Shown here: positions 10,845-20,184 of the stretch, piece by piece
Layout: every line of letters begins with the position of its first letter
How positions within the stretch are numbered: position 1 is the first letter of the stretch
From: Aphelocoma coerulescens
Lineage: Eukaryota; Chordata; Aves; Passeriformes; Corvidae
Assembly: GCF_041296385.1 (NCBI RefSeq)
Contig: NC_091015.1
Location: 90,814,004-90,878,003 of the forward strand
Direction: 5' to 3'
Length of the DNA: 64,000 nucleotides
Notes under the pieces: model-generated
Seen by the model: only the letters and a program-made list of their open reading frames with translations
What the model was told of the DNA's origin: nothing
Databases searched by the model: none
Translations under genes and position numbers: made by a program

Positions 10845-11243
10845 AGGGGCCAGGGGCTCTCTGTCTCAGCCCTGGGGTGACCGCCCCCAGCATCCCCCGG
10901 GCTGACAGGGACAGAGATCCCTCCACCCCCGATCATTCCCTGACAGGAGAGGCCCGAAGTCCCCCCAGGATGGAGAGGGACAGAGACAGTCCCGGGCCAT
11001 CCGTGCTCCTCACCCCGGCTGAGGCCGGGGGGGGGGCTCCAGCCTCCTCTCCCATGGGGAGGGTGGGGCTTTGGCATTTGTTTGCATCACAAGCGACTCG
11101 CTGGGAAAGCAAAGATCAATCAAAGCATTTGATGTGATTTTTGCCAATTTTATTTTGTTTTATTTTTGGCAGGCTGCGGGTGGTGTCTGAACTCTTCTGA
11201 TTTTGTCCCTCGTTGCCCCGGCGCTGCTGGGGCCCTACCTTTG
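10845..11243. repeat. Block D1 (internal duplication, first copy, unit 1)
   Basis: About 400 bp that recurs in diverged form as D2 in the same unit. Shared landmarks, in order, are the CCAGGGG phrase, AGCCCTGGGGTGACCGCCCCC, GACAGGGACAGAGATCC, GGATGGAGAGGGAC, CATTTGTTTGCATCACAAG, a T-rich tract and CGTTGCCCCGGCGCTGCTGG. D1 is preceded by a T run of variable length (about 12-18). On the minus strand it carries two AATAAA hexamers. Confidence 0.85.
11149..11164 (-). terminator. Minus-strand poly(A) signals in D1 (unit 1)
   Basis: Two AATAAA hexamers on the minus strand (11149-11154 and 11159-11164) follow the minus-strand promoter by about 470 nt. An unspliced minus transcript could end near 11130, giving an RNA of about 500 nt. 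T-rich sequence follows on the same strand. Usage is inferred. Confidence 0.4.
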
Positions 11244-11369
11244 CCGAGCCGGGGTTGCTGTCCCTCGTTGCCCCGGTGCTGCTCAAGCCCTACCTTTGCC
11301 GAGCCGGGGTTGCTGTCCCTCGTTGCCCCGGCAGTTGCCCGTCCCTACCTTTGCTGAGCCGGGGGTGCT
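11205..11369. repeat. Three 55-bp direct repeats with donor-like core
   Basis: GTCCCTCGTTGCCCCGG recurs at 11205, 11260 and 11315, giving three tandem 55-bp repeats. Each contains CCCTACCTTTGC, which on the minus strand is GCAAAG-GTAGGG, a strong match to a splice donor. In units 3-8 the second repeat reads GCGCTGCCGGGG where units 1-2 have GTGCTGCTCAAG. If the minus-strand transcript is spliced here, it has a choice of three equivalent donors. Confidence 0.85.
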
Positions 11370-11473
11370 GGTGCTCCCACTCCCATTTGGAGGGGCCGGC
11401 GCAGGTACCCGAGAAGGGCGGCGGCGAGAAAAGGCGCAACGGCGGCGAGAAGCGGCGCAGCGGCGCGTCCCAT
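11345..11473 (-). CDS. Candidate small secreted-type ORF or first coding exon, unit 1
   Basis: This is not a known gene. Its ATG (11473) is the first ATG downstream of the minus-strand TATA box, about 155 nt from the expected start site, in good Kozak context (G at -3, G at +4). The 42 codons begin MGRAAAPLLAAVAPFLAAAL, then LGYLRRPLQ: an alanine/leucine-rich hydrophobic stretch after one arginine that looks like a signal peptide or membrane anchor. Codon 42 and the stop overlap AAAG-GTAGGG, a strong splice donor at 11349/11348. The frame may therefore be a first exon that continues after splicing, or end here as a micropeptide. CpG-island composition favours alanine-rich chance frames, so confidence is low. 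Confidence 0.3.
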   Translation of the reverse strand: MGRAAAPLLAAVAPFLAAALLGYLRRPLQMGVGAPAPPAQQR

Positions 11474-11651
11474 CTCCCTCCCAGCCACCCCCGCACACCC
11501 TCCCCTGCCCAGGGCTCCAGGGCCGCGGCGCTGAGGGCCGGGCCGCTCCCGGGGCTCCAGCGCTGGGGCTTCTGCTCTTCTCCGCCCGCTCCTCTCTGCT
11601 GCGGCCACCTCCGTGCCGGGACCGCAACTGAGGCCGCGCCACCGCCGCCGC

Positions 11652-11848
11652 CTTATATAGGCAGCCTAAGCCCTGCCCCCTGGGCGGAAGCCAATGGGAA
11701 TCGAGCGCCAAGGTTCCGCATTGTGAGGAAACAGTGAGGGGCGAGGCCAGAACGTAGCGGAGCAATCGGATTGGTCGAGAGGCGGCGGGTCAATGACATC
11801 ACACCTCAGGCATTACCAAAACTCAGCAAAAATGAAACCCTATAAAAT
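11652..11848. promoter_or_regulatory. Divergent promoter, unit 1 (two TATA, CCAAT, CRE-like, CTCF-like)
   Basis: Minus-strand TATATAAG lies at 11652-11659; plus-strand TATAAAAT lies at 11841-11848. The two point away from each other about 180 bp apart. Between them are CCAAT on the plus strand (11691-11695), CCAAT on the minus strand (11770-11774), the CRE-like TGACATCA (11794-11801), and on the minus strand CCGCCCAGGGGGCAG (11673-11687), close to the CTCF core motif. CpG-rich DNA lies to the left. Minus-strand initiation is expected near 11625-11630 and plus-strand initiation near 11870. The elements are seen in the sequence; activity and factor binding are inferred. The minus side is the better-formed of the two. 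Confidence 0.6.
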
Positions 11849-12227
11849 AGAAAAATTAAATAAAAAACGCCACTGGAGTGTGGCATTCAGCAGTGGCCGC
11901 TCTTGATTGGGGCCAGGTGCACCAGGGGATTTCTCCTCCGAAATATCCTGTGTGCCCAGGGCACCAAAGCTCCTGTTCACACGCTGTGGTTTGCATCCTT
12001 TTGCATTGATATCATTCATTTCAACGCTGCCCTTAACTCCCCGCTGGATGCTGCAAAGAGCGGTCTCAGAGCTCCGACAGCCCTCGGCTCTCGAGCGGTT
12101 ATTCGGAAGCGTTGTCACCCAAGAGGGACCTCACGGAACCGAGAGTCCATTGTGACACAGCAGGGCCTCGACAAAGCAGATATCAGCCAAGGCATTTCGT
12201 GAGCTGTTAAGTTTGATTTCTGCCACT

Positions 12228-12233
12228 TTTATT
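12228..12233 (-). terminator. Minus-strand AATAAA upstream of D2 (unit 1)
   Basis: An AATAAA on the minus strand, followed by GTGGCAGAAATC. The D1 and D2 tracts have a similar AATAAA then TTGGCAAAAATC layout, and the break at 9892-9897 has AATAAA then TGGCTGAAAA. This recurring arrangement suggests related modules, each ending in a poly(A)-like signal on the minus strand. Confidence 0.3.
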
Positions 12234-12303
12234 GTGTTCAGGCACCCGGGGAATGCTCGAGGGGTCTCCGTCGCTCTCGCCCCAGGAAATACGTGTGGGG
12301 GCT

Positions 12304-12713
12304 GGGGGCCAGGGGGGCTCCATCCCTCTCAGCCCTGGGGTGACCGCCCCCAGCATCCCCTGGCGTGACAGGGACAGAGATCCCCCTGCTCCCAATTGTT
12401 CCCCAACAGGAGAGGCCTGAAGGCCCCCCAGGAACCCCCCAGGATGGAGAGGGACGGAGACAGTCCCGGGCCATCCGTGCTCCTCACCCCAGCTGAGGCC
12501 GGGGGGGCTCCAGCCTCCTCTCCCATGGGGAGGGAGGGGCTTTGGCATTTGTTTGCATCACAAGCGACTCGCTGGGAAAGCAAAGATCAATCAAAGCATT
12601 TGATGTGATTTTTGCCAATTTTATTACTTTTTCCTTTGGCAGGCTGCGGGTGGTGTCCAAACTCTTCTGATTTTGCCCCTCGTTGCCCCGGCGCTGCTGG
12701 GGCCCTACCTTTG
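12304..12713. repeat. Block D2 (internal duplication, second copy, unit 1)
   Basis: The diverged partner of D1, about 410 bp. It starts about 1.46 kb further on and lies across the divergent promoter from D1. Both blocks end in CCCTACCTTT, which on the minus strand reads AAAG-GTAGGG, a consensus splice donor. The order D1, promoter, D2 in direct orientation suggests an ancestral tandem duplication before the unit itself was amplified. Confidence 0.85.
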
Positions 12714-12854
12714 GCTCCGGAAAGTGCTTCCACCGAGCCAAACAGGGGAGGTGTCCCACCCGGCCGCGCTGCCTTAAACAAGTGTCCTCCAGTCCCTCTG
12801 TGCACTGCCTCCCACAGCTGCAGAACAGCGCTTAGCACTGGCCACCGCAGGACC

Positions 12855-13346
12855 ATGTCCAGCTGCTGCCAAGTCTCCGGCCACTGCTGGGCCGCTACTA
12901 GCAGGCATTCTGTGACCATGCCTGGCAGTGCTGGCCATGAAGTTTCTGTGGAAACAGAGCGTCCTGCAGCTGTATCGGACACGCCTGCACAGCCATCACA
13001 AAAATGCTTGCCCAAGACAGACATGCTATCAGAGGCAGCCGATCCACTCTTAAGCGTCATGCCTGGAAATATCGGTGGACCAGGAAGTCCTAATGTCGCC
13101 GCTGCCGCAGCAGCAGCAGACACGCCGCTATTACCGGAGCTGGAGCTGTCCCCAGGATGTAAACCAACAAAGGGCACGAGAGAGACCAGAAGAGAGAGCC
13201 AGGGCCATCACTCCCCTTCGGAACACCGCAATATCGTCACCGTCGCTACACTGCTGACAGCCCTGCCTGGACAGCACCACAACCAGACGCACTTGCACAA
13301 GCAAAAGCCTTGCATGCCTTCTTCCATCAACGTGTTTGAGCTCTAA
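12855..13346 (+). CDS. Candidate 163-codon ORF, unit 1
   Basis: This is not a known gene and I recognise no domain. The ATG at 12855 has A at -3. The frame runs 163 codons to a TAA. The upstream frame stays open to about 12612, past a TTTGGCAG acceptor-like site at 12635-12642, so the exon could begin there. The product would be rich in Ser, Pro, Thr and Ala, with a seven-alanine run near residue 100 and a basic, His/Gln-rich end (HHNQTHLHKQKP). It lies downstream of the plus-strand TATA box; an ATTAAA lies at 13456-13461, about 110 nt after the stop. The opposite strand is open too, with third codon positions in register, so strand choice and coding status are uncertain. Confidence 0.3.
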   Translation: MSSCCQVSGHCWAATSRHSVTMPGSAGHEVSVETERPAAVSDTPAQPSQKCLPKTDMLSEAADPLLSVMPGNIGGPGSPNVAAAAAAADTPLLPELELSPGCKPTKGTRETRRESQGHHSPSEHRNIVTVATLLTALPGQHHNQTHLHKQKPCMPSSINVFEL

Positions 13347-14614
13347 GTTTCCCATGTGTTACAATCCGGTTTAGACCCAGGGAAGCAAAGCAAGCTAAGT
13401 CTCTGAGCATAAACCAGAAAGAACTTAGAAGGTTCAAAATATTCCCAGAAATGAGATTAAAACCAAATGAGGTTAGATGTTGTTGCCAAAAAATGGGTGT
13501 ATTTTATTTAATAGTAAAAGAGGGAAAGAGAAGGGAAGAGAAAAGAAAGAGAGAAAGAAAAAGAAGTGTTCCTGGGGGGTGGGGGAACAGGGAGAGGTGA
13601 CAGGGGTTAGGTGGAAGCATATCACCCATCCGAGGGTCCCAACGACGTCTCGTTGCTCCCCTCCATCCGGTCTGCTGGTGGTGAGGGTCCTCCGTTGCCG
13701 CTGTGGCCACGCTGCTACATGCTGCCACACCACACGCCGCCACACGCTGAAGAGTGCAGAATTCCAGGGATTAATATACACTTTGGGCCAGGTGGGAACG
13801 TCCACGTGTCTTTCTTGCAGGAGCCAGCTTGACACACTGTCCCTTGCAACACTGAGGGTGTGTTGCATCATCTCTGGTGCTCTGGTGCAGGGTCTGGGGG
13901 CCCCTTGGCGGGGGGCCCCTTTGATGGGCCATGTCACCCCCTTCTGCTGTGGATAAGCTTCCTCCCCCCTGGTGAGGACCCCTCAGCTGGGCTCCTCTGC
14001 ACAGTGGAGGATGGGCAGTCACTGCACCTCTGACCACAGGCTTTTCCAAGGTACCCAGAGCCTCTCCTCCCTCCACCCCTTTGAGGTTCGAGGCTCTCTG
14101 CAAGCCCGGCAGCTGATAGCTCTGGGGCTGTGGTCGTCACCCTGGAGGTGTTAAGCCTGTGCTCAGTGAATGTCCCCAGCCCTGAGTTGTTGCTTTATCT
14201 TACCTTCATCAGAGAGCAGTGTCAGGCCTCAGTCAGGGCTCCATTTGGGCTGTGGTCTTCAGCTTTTGTAATACAGTTTTAAAAGTCCTTTAAGAAAATG
14301 TTTAAGTCATAAAATATAAGATTTCCGTCTCTGACACCATGGTTCTAAAGTTTCCTGTTCCTAGAGTTAAGTTGTTAAGTTGTAACTTTTAAGTTAAGAA
14401 GCCTGCCACGTACCACTTTGAGAGTTTGTATCGCTGGTAATGCCATCTGACAGCTTTTGGATATGATTGTTACATCGCCAATGATACAATGGGATACATC
14501 TCTGGCTGAAAGGGCCTCGGCCTGTTGTACCGTGTTTGTAACCCTGTCTCCAAGGGCCCTGCAGACAGGATGACAGATGCTGCTTTTATATTTAAAAAAA
14601 AAAGGGGGAATTAT

Positions 14615-14958
14615 TGTGGTGGTCAGCAGCTGGCCTGAAGGCCTGACAATAAGAATTCATCCAATTTTATAACTCCATGTTTTATAACTGAAATAGTTAA
14701 GACAGAACTGAAATGATAGGAGTACCCTGCCCAGTAGGTTATGCAATCTGACCAGTGCGGACTGTTGGAGAGCAGGCCCAGGCCGCTGGGGACGCAAGCA
14801 GCTGTGGGCTGGATGGCTGGGTGGCAACTGGTTCAGCCCATAGGGATCGACGGCGCACACCTTTAACTCTAGCTAAGGAAAGGAGGACTCCATAAAAGTT
14901 GGCTGCTGTGCATGAAGCCAGTGTGTCTTGTCGCTTGTCTGTCTCCAAAACTGCGACA
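14615..14958 (+). mobile_element. LTR 1, unit 2
   Basis: 344 bp, ends intact. It differs from unit 1 by GCCTGACA in place of GCCTCACA near its start and by GCGCACACC in place of GCGCGCACC. Confidence 0.65.
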
Positions 14959-15164
14959 CTTAGCCACTGCAATATTTCTTTCTTTCTTTTTCTTGCAAGT
15001 TGTGCTGATTGTCTCTTGCCCAGCACTGGACAGCCCTGAGAAGAGCCTCTCAGCTCCCTCGCCCTGCTGGCCAAATTCCTCCTAAGGCAGCCCAGGCAAT
15101 CTTTGCCCTGCGTCGCTGCAAGTGCACCTTGCTGTCTCACGTCCATCTTGTCAAGCGTGACCCC

Positions 15165-16098
15165 TGTTGGGGTTTTAAGAGATCTAGTTTTTTTTTTCTG
15201 TTAAAGGAATTTTCCCCCATTCTGTTACTAAGATACAAATCGCTGGGTGCTTAAGAGAAGACAAAGGACCTGGCTACTCTTTTCTTTCACCTGGATGTGG
15301 GGTCAGTTCGCTCTCGGCGGGCGTTCGGAGAGAGAAGCTGCAGAGAAAGGAGCTGCTGGGGTTTTTTTTCTTCGGCCTTTTTTTCTTTCTGCTGGAAACA
15401 ACGCCGGGATCCCAAAGCTGTTTTCCCTGCCTCGCTGGAGGCTGGGCTGTGGCCACCCTGCCCCGCTGCCGCTTCGAGCCTTCGCCTCTGTGTAGCCATG
15501 CTCGCCCTGCCTGCCCGACCTGTGGGCAGAACTCTGGGGGGTTCCCCATTTGGATACATCTCGTCTGTCCTCTGGGATCTGTGCTCGTCCCTGCCGCTCC
15601 AGCCCGCCGCTCCAGCCCGCCGTTCCAGCCTCCTGTTCCCGAGAGTCCGGCTGGACACGGGGATCGGCTGCCCAGGGGTTTGTGAAGCCTTTGTTCCACC
15701 CTTCCCCGGGATCCCAGGGCACCAGTGCCGCGTGCTCCCCGAGCTCTCTCCGGAACATCCCCTGCAGCCGCGGGGGAGCCATCGCACCTGCCCTGCTCAC
15801 CGGGAGCCGCCAGCGATCCCTGCCGGCTGCGAGCGGAACTGCACCCGAGGGGAAAGGGCCCGGCAGCCGAGAAGGCTGGGACTGGGTTTGTGTTTGCTGT
15901 TACTGCCATAGTTATTGGTGTTTGTTTGACCGGTTATATATATAATAGTAAAGAACTGTTATTCCTATTTTCCCGCATCTTTGCCTAAAAGCCCTTGATT
16001 TCAAAAGTATAATAACTCGGAGGGAAAGGGGTTACAGCTGCCATTCCAAGGGAGGCTTCTGCCTTCCTTAGCAGACACCTGTCTTTCAAACCAAGACA
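15165..16098 (+). mobile_element. LTR 2, unit 2
   Basis: 934 bp. ACCCC target copies on both sides are intact. It has an extra G (CGGCGGGCG) compared with unit 1 and one fewer T in the early T run. Confidence 0.75.
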
Positions 16099-18176
16099 AC
16101 CCCCCAATGGTTTTCCGCTAAGCTGCTGTTCCTTTGAGCAGCGCACAGCCTGAATTGGTGCATGGGGGAAGGCAAGGGGGGGAAGCACGGCAGGTTCTCT
16201 GTCCGCCTCTCCCCTTTAGGGCAGCGAGGGGGTTACCGTGCTCCTCCATTTTGGGGGCACTTGCGGGGGGGGGAAGGGTCACCATCCTCCTCTCCCCTAT
16301 GGGTGAGGGCTGGGTGTCTCCGTTCTCCTCTCCCCTATGGGGGACCGGGGAACCTTCATCCTCTCTCCCCTTTTGCATGGCTTGGGGGTCTCCATCCTCC
16401 TCCCATTTTGGATGGGGGGTGGGGAGGGCGGACTATGGGGGTCCCTAACTTTGGCCGAGGGGTGGGAGATTCTCCGTCCTCCTCTCTTTTGCGGGGGCCG
16501 GGGGCTTGGCCATTCTCATCTCACCTTTGCGGTTGCCAGGAGGTCTCATCCTCCTCTTGCCTAGGGAGAGGGCTCAGGGCTCTCCATGCTCCTTTCCCCT
16601 GTCAGGGACCAGGGAACCTCTGTCTTCGTCTCCCCTGTGGCAAAGCCAACCTTGTCTCCGTCCTCCTGTCTCGTGGGGAGGGCCGGGGCTTTGTGATTTG
16701 GTTGCATTTTCAGCCATTTTATTTATTCATTTATTTATTTTAGGGGGTGTGCTCGAGGGGTCTCTGTCTCTCTCGCCCCGGGGGATGCTTGGCAGGGACT
16801 CTGGGGTGGGGGGGAATGTCCCTGTCCCTCTCACCCTGCAGGATGATCAGGAGTTTGTCCATCCCACTTGCCTTTGCCGAGCCGGGGGTGGTCTCTGTCC
16901 CGCTGTGCTTCTGGGGGGGCCCTCTCTGTCCGTCTCTCTCCGATTGATGCCGGCGTTGTGTCTGTGCCACTCCGATTTAGGGGGGCAGGGGATAGTGGCT
17001 TCCCCCATGCCACTTTCGGGGCGGCCGGCACGGCCTCTCTTTCTTTCTTAGATTTGGGGGGGGAGGGGGTGAGGGCGGAGTGGGAGGGGGGCGGCGCAGG
17101 CTCTCCGAACCCCTCCAATTTTGGGGTGCCGGCACGGGCTCCATCCTCCTTTGATTTGGGGGGGGCGGGCGTAGCCTCTGCCCCCCTCCGATTTTGGGGG
17201 CACGGCACTGTGACCATCCTCGCAGCTCCCGGCCCTTCTCTGTCCGACTTCCCACTGCCGGGCCGGGATTGCTGTCTGTCCCCCTCCGATTGGGGGGGCA
17301 AATGCAGGCTCCGTCCTCCTCCTATATCGGGGGGCCCGGTGCGGGCTCCATCTCCCTGTTTTTTTGGGGGGCCCGGCCCTCTCTCCTTCCCCCTCTGATT
17401 AGGGGGTCGGGGGGTGCTCTCCGTCCCCCTCCGATTTGGGGGGTGGGGGGGGGAGGGGAGGGGCTCTTCGTTCCCCTTTAATTCGGGGCTGTCGACATGG
17501 CCTCGGTCCCCCTCCGATTCGGGGCGGCCGGCGCAGGGACCCGGCGGCCAGAAGGGGCTCCCCGGCTGTGAGACAGACGGGGCAGCGGGAAGAGCTGCCT
17601 GCAGCCTTTGAGCAGGGAAGAACAGCGGGATAGCCGTGCTTGGTCCGGACCTTCCCTCCTATTTTTTTTTTTTTCTAGGGGCCAGGGGCTCTCTGTCTCA
17701 GCCCTGGGGTGACCGCCCCCAGCATCCCCCGGGCTGACAGGGACAGAGATCCCTCCACCCCCGATCATTCCCTGACAGGAGAGGCCTGAAGTCCCCCCAG
17801 GATGGAGAGGGACAGAGACAGTCCGGGGCCATCCGTGCTCCTCACCCCGGCTGAGGCCGGGGGGGGGGCTCCAGCCTCCTCTCCCATGGGGAGGGTGGGG
17901 CTTTGGCATTTGTTTGCATCACAAGCGACTCGCTGGGAAAGCAAAGATCAATCAAAGCATTTGATGTGATTTTTGCCAATTTTATTTTGTTTTATTTTTG
18001 GCAGGCTGCGGGTGGTGTCTGAACTCTTCTGATTTTGTCCCTCGTTGCCCCGGCGCTGCTGGGGCCCTACCTTTGCCGAGCCGGGGTTGCTGTCCCTCGT
18101 TGCCCCGGTGCTGCTCAAGCCCTACCTTTGCCGAGCCGGGGTTGCTGTCCCTCGTTGCCCCGGCAGTTGCCCGTCC

Positions 18177-18305
18177 CTACCTTTGCTGAGCCGGGGGTGC
18201 TGGTGCTCCCACTCCCATTTGGAGGGGCCGGCGCAGGTACCCGAGAAGGGCGGCGGCGAGAAAAGGCGCAACGGCGGCGAGAAGCGGCGCAGCGGCGCGT
18301 CCCAT
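18177..18305 (-). CDS. Candidate small ORF or first exon, unit 2
   Basis: Same 42 codons as unit 1 with the internal Met at codon 30. The 5-bp insertion lies upstream of the ATG, so it changes leader length but not the frame. Confidence 0.3.
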   Translation of the reverse strand: MGRAAAPLLAAVAPFLAAALLGYLRRPLQMGVGAPAPPAQQR

Positions 18306-18488
18306 CTCCCTCCCCTCCCAGCCACCCCCGCACACCCTCCCCTGCCCGGGGCTCCAGGGCCGCGGCGCTGAGGGCCGGGCCGCTCCCGGGGCTCCAGCGC
18401 TGGGGCTTCTGCTCTTCTCCGCCCGCTCCTCTCTGCTGCGGCCACCTCCGTGCCGGGACCGCAACTGAGGCCGCGCCACCGCCGCCGC

Positions 18489-18685
18489 CTTATATAGGCA
18501 GCCTAAGCCCTGCCCCCTGGGCGGAAGCCAATGGGAATCGAGCGCCAAGGTTCCGCATTGTGAGGAAACAGTGAGGGGCGAGGCCAGAACGTAGCGGAGC
18601 AATCGGATTGGTCGAGAGGCGGCGGGTCAATGACATCACACCTCGGGCATTACCAAAACTCAGCAAAAATGAAACCCTATAAAAT
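18489..18685. promoter_or_regulatory. Divergent promoter, unit 2
   Basis: All elements are present: minus TATA 18489-18496, CRE-like 18631-18638, plus TATA 18678-18685. A 5-bp insertion lies downstream in the minus-strand leader, not in the promoter. Confidence 0.6.
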
Positions 18686-19692
18686 AGAAAAATTAAATAA
18701 AAAACGCCACTGGAGTGTGGCATTCAGCAGTGGCCGCTCTTGATTGGGGCCAGGTGCACCAGGGGATTTCTCCTCCGAAATATCCTGTGTGCCCAGGGCA
18801 CCAAAGCTCCTGTTCACACGCTGTGGTTTGCATCCTTTTGCATTGATATCATTCATTTCAACGCTGCCCTTAACTCCCCGCTGGGTGCTGCAAAGAGAGG
18901 TCTCAGAGCTCCGACAGCCCTCGGCTCTCGAGCGGTTATTCGGAAGCGTTGTCACCCAAGAGGGACCTCACGGAACCGAGAGTCCATTGTGACACAGCAG
19001 GGCCTCGACAAAGCAGATATCAGCCAAGGCATTTCGTGAGCTGTTAAGTTTGATTTCTGCCACTTTTATTGTGTTCAGGCGCCCGGGGAATGCTCGAGGG
19101 GTCTCCGTCGCTCTCGCCCCAGGAAATACGTGTGGGGGCTGGGGGCCAGGGGGGCTCCATCCCTCTCAGCCCTGGGGTGACCGCCCCCAGCATCCCCTGG
19201 CGTGACAGGGACAGAGATCCCCCTGCTCCCAATTGTTCCCCAACAGGAGAGGCCTGAAGGCCCCCCAGGAACCCCCCAGGATGGAGAGGGACGGAGACAG
19301 TCCCAGGCCATCCGTGCTCCTCACCCCAGCTGAGGCCGGGGGGGCTCCAGCCTCCTCTCCCATGGGGAGGGAGGGGCTTTGGCATTTGTTTGCATCACAA
19401 GCGACTCGCTGGGAAAGCAAAGATCAATCAAAGCATTTGATGTGATTTTTGCCAATTTTATTTTGTTTTATTTTTGGCAGGCTGCGGGTGGTGTCTGAAC
19501 TCTTCTGATTTTGTCCCTCGTTGCCCCGGCGCTGCTGGGGCCCTACCTTTGGCTCCGGAAAGTGCTTCCACCGAGCCAAACAGGGGAGGTGTCCCACCCG
19601 GCCGCGCTGCCTTAAACAAGTGTCCTCCAGTCCCTCTGTGCACTGCCTCCCACAGCTGCAGAACAGCGCTTAGCACTGGCCACCGCAGGACC

Positions 19693-20184
19693 ATGTCCAG
19701 CTGCTGCCAAGTCTCTGGCCACTGCTGGGCCGCTACTAGCAGGCATTCTGTGACCATGCCTGGCAGTGCTGGCCATGAAGTTTCTGTGGAAACAGAGCGT
19801 CCTGCAGCTGTATCGGACACGCCTGCACAGCCATCACAAAAATGCTTGCCCAAGACAGACATGCTATCAGAGGCAGCCGATCCACTCTTAAGCGTCATGC
19901 CTGGAAATATCGGTGGACCAGGAAGTCCTAATGTCGCCGCTGCCGCAGCAGCAGCAGACACGCCGCTATTACCGGAGCTGGAGCTGTCCCCAGGATGTAA
20001 ACCAACAAAGGGCACGAGAGAGACCAGAAGAGAGAGCCAGGGCCATCGCTCTCCTTCGGAACACCGCAATATCGTCACCGTCGCTACACTGCTGACAGCC
20101 CTGCCTGGACAGCACCACAACCAGACGCACTTGCACAAGCAAAAGCCTTGCATGCCTTCTTCCATCAAGGTGTTTGAGCTCTAA
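19693..20184 (+). CDS. Candidate 163-codon ORF, unit 2
   Basis: Open over its full length. Differences from unit 1 include one His-to-Arg and one Asn-to-Lys change near the C-terminus. The upstream acceptor-like site is kept, inside D1-type sequence. Confidence 0.3.
   Translation: MSSCCQVSGHCWAATSRHSVTMPGSAGHEVSVETERPAAVSDTPAQPSQKCLPKTDMLSEAADPLLSVMPGNIGGPGSPNVAAAAAAADTPLLPELELSPGCKPTKGTRETRRESQGHRSPSEHRNIVTVATLLTALPGQHHNQTHLHKQKPCMPSSIKVFEL

Larger units (their letters stand above)
6532..13363. repeat. Macrosatellite unit 1 (6832 bp), edge copy
   Basis: First unit and the most divergent, especially in its first 250 bp, where the purine-rich tract differs from all later units. It is subtype A: LTR 2 has the longer T tract after CTGCTGG, and the G-run near 10612 is still interrupted by a T. 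D2 has its own distinctive TTTATTACTTTTTCC tract and an intact TTTGGCAG. It joins unique DNA at about 6528. Confidence 0.95.

Noticed and set aside
11283..11765. Minus-strand ORF of about 160 codons through the CpG-rich leader
   Set aside because: It begins upstream of the minus TATA box, so the expected transcript would not contain its start, and composition explains the open frame.
12587..13177. Minus-strand ORF of about 196-247 codons opposite the 163-codon ORF
   Set aside because: It has no promoter nearby on that strand and its length depends on the unit. Its third positions are in register with the plus ORF, so openness of one helps explain the other. It is kept only as an alternative reading.
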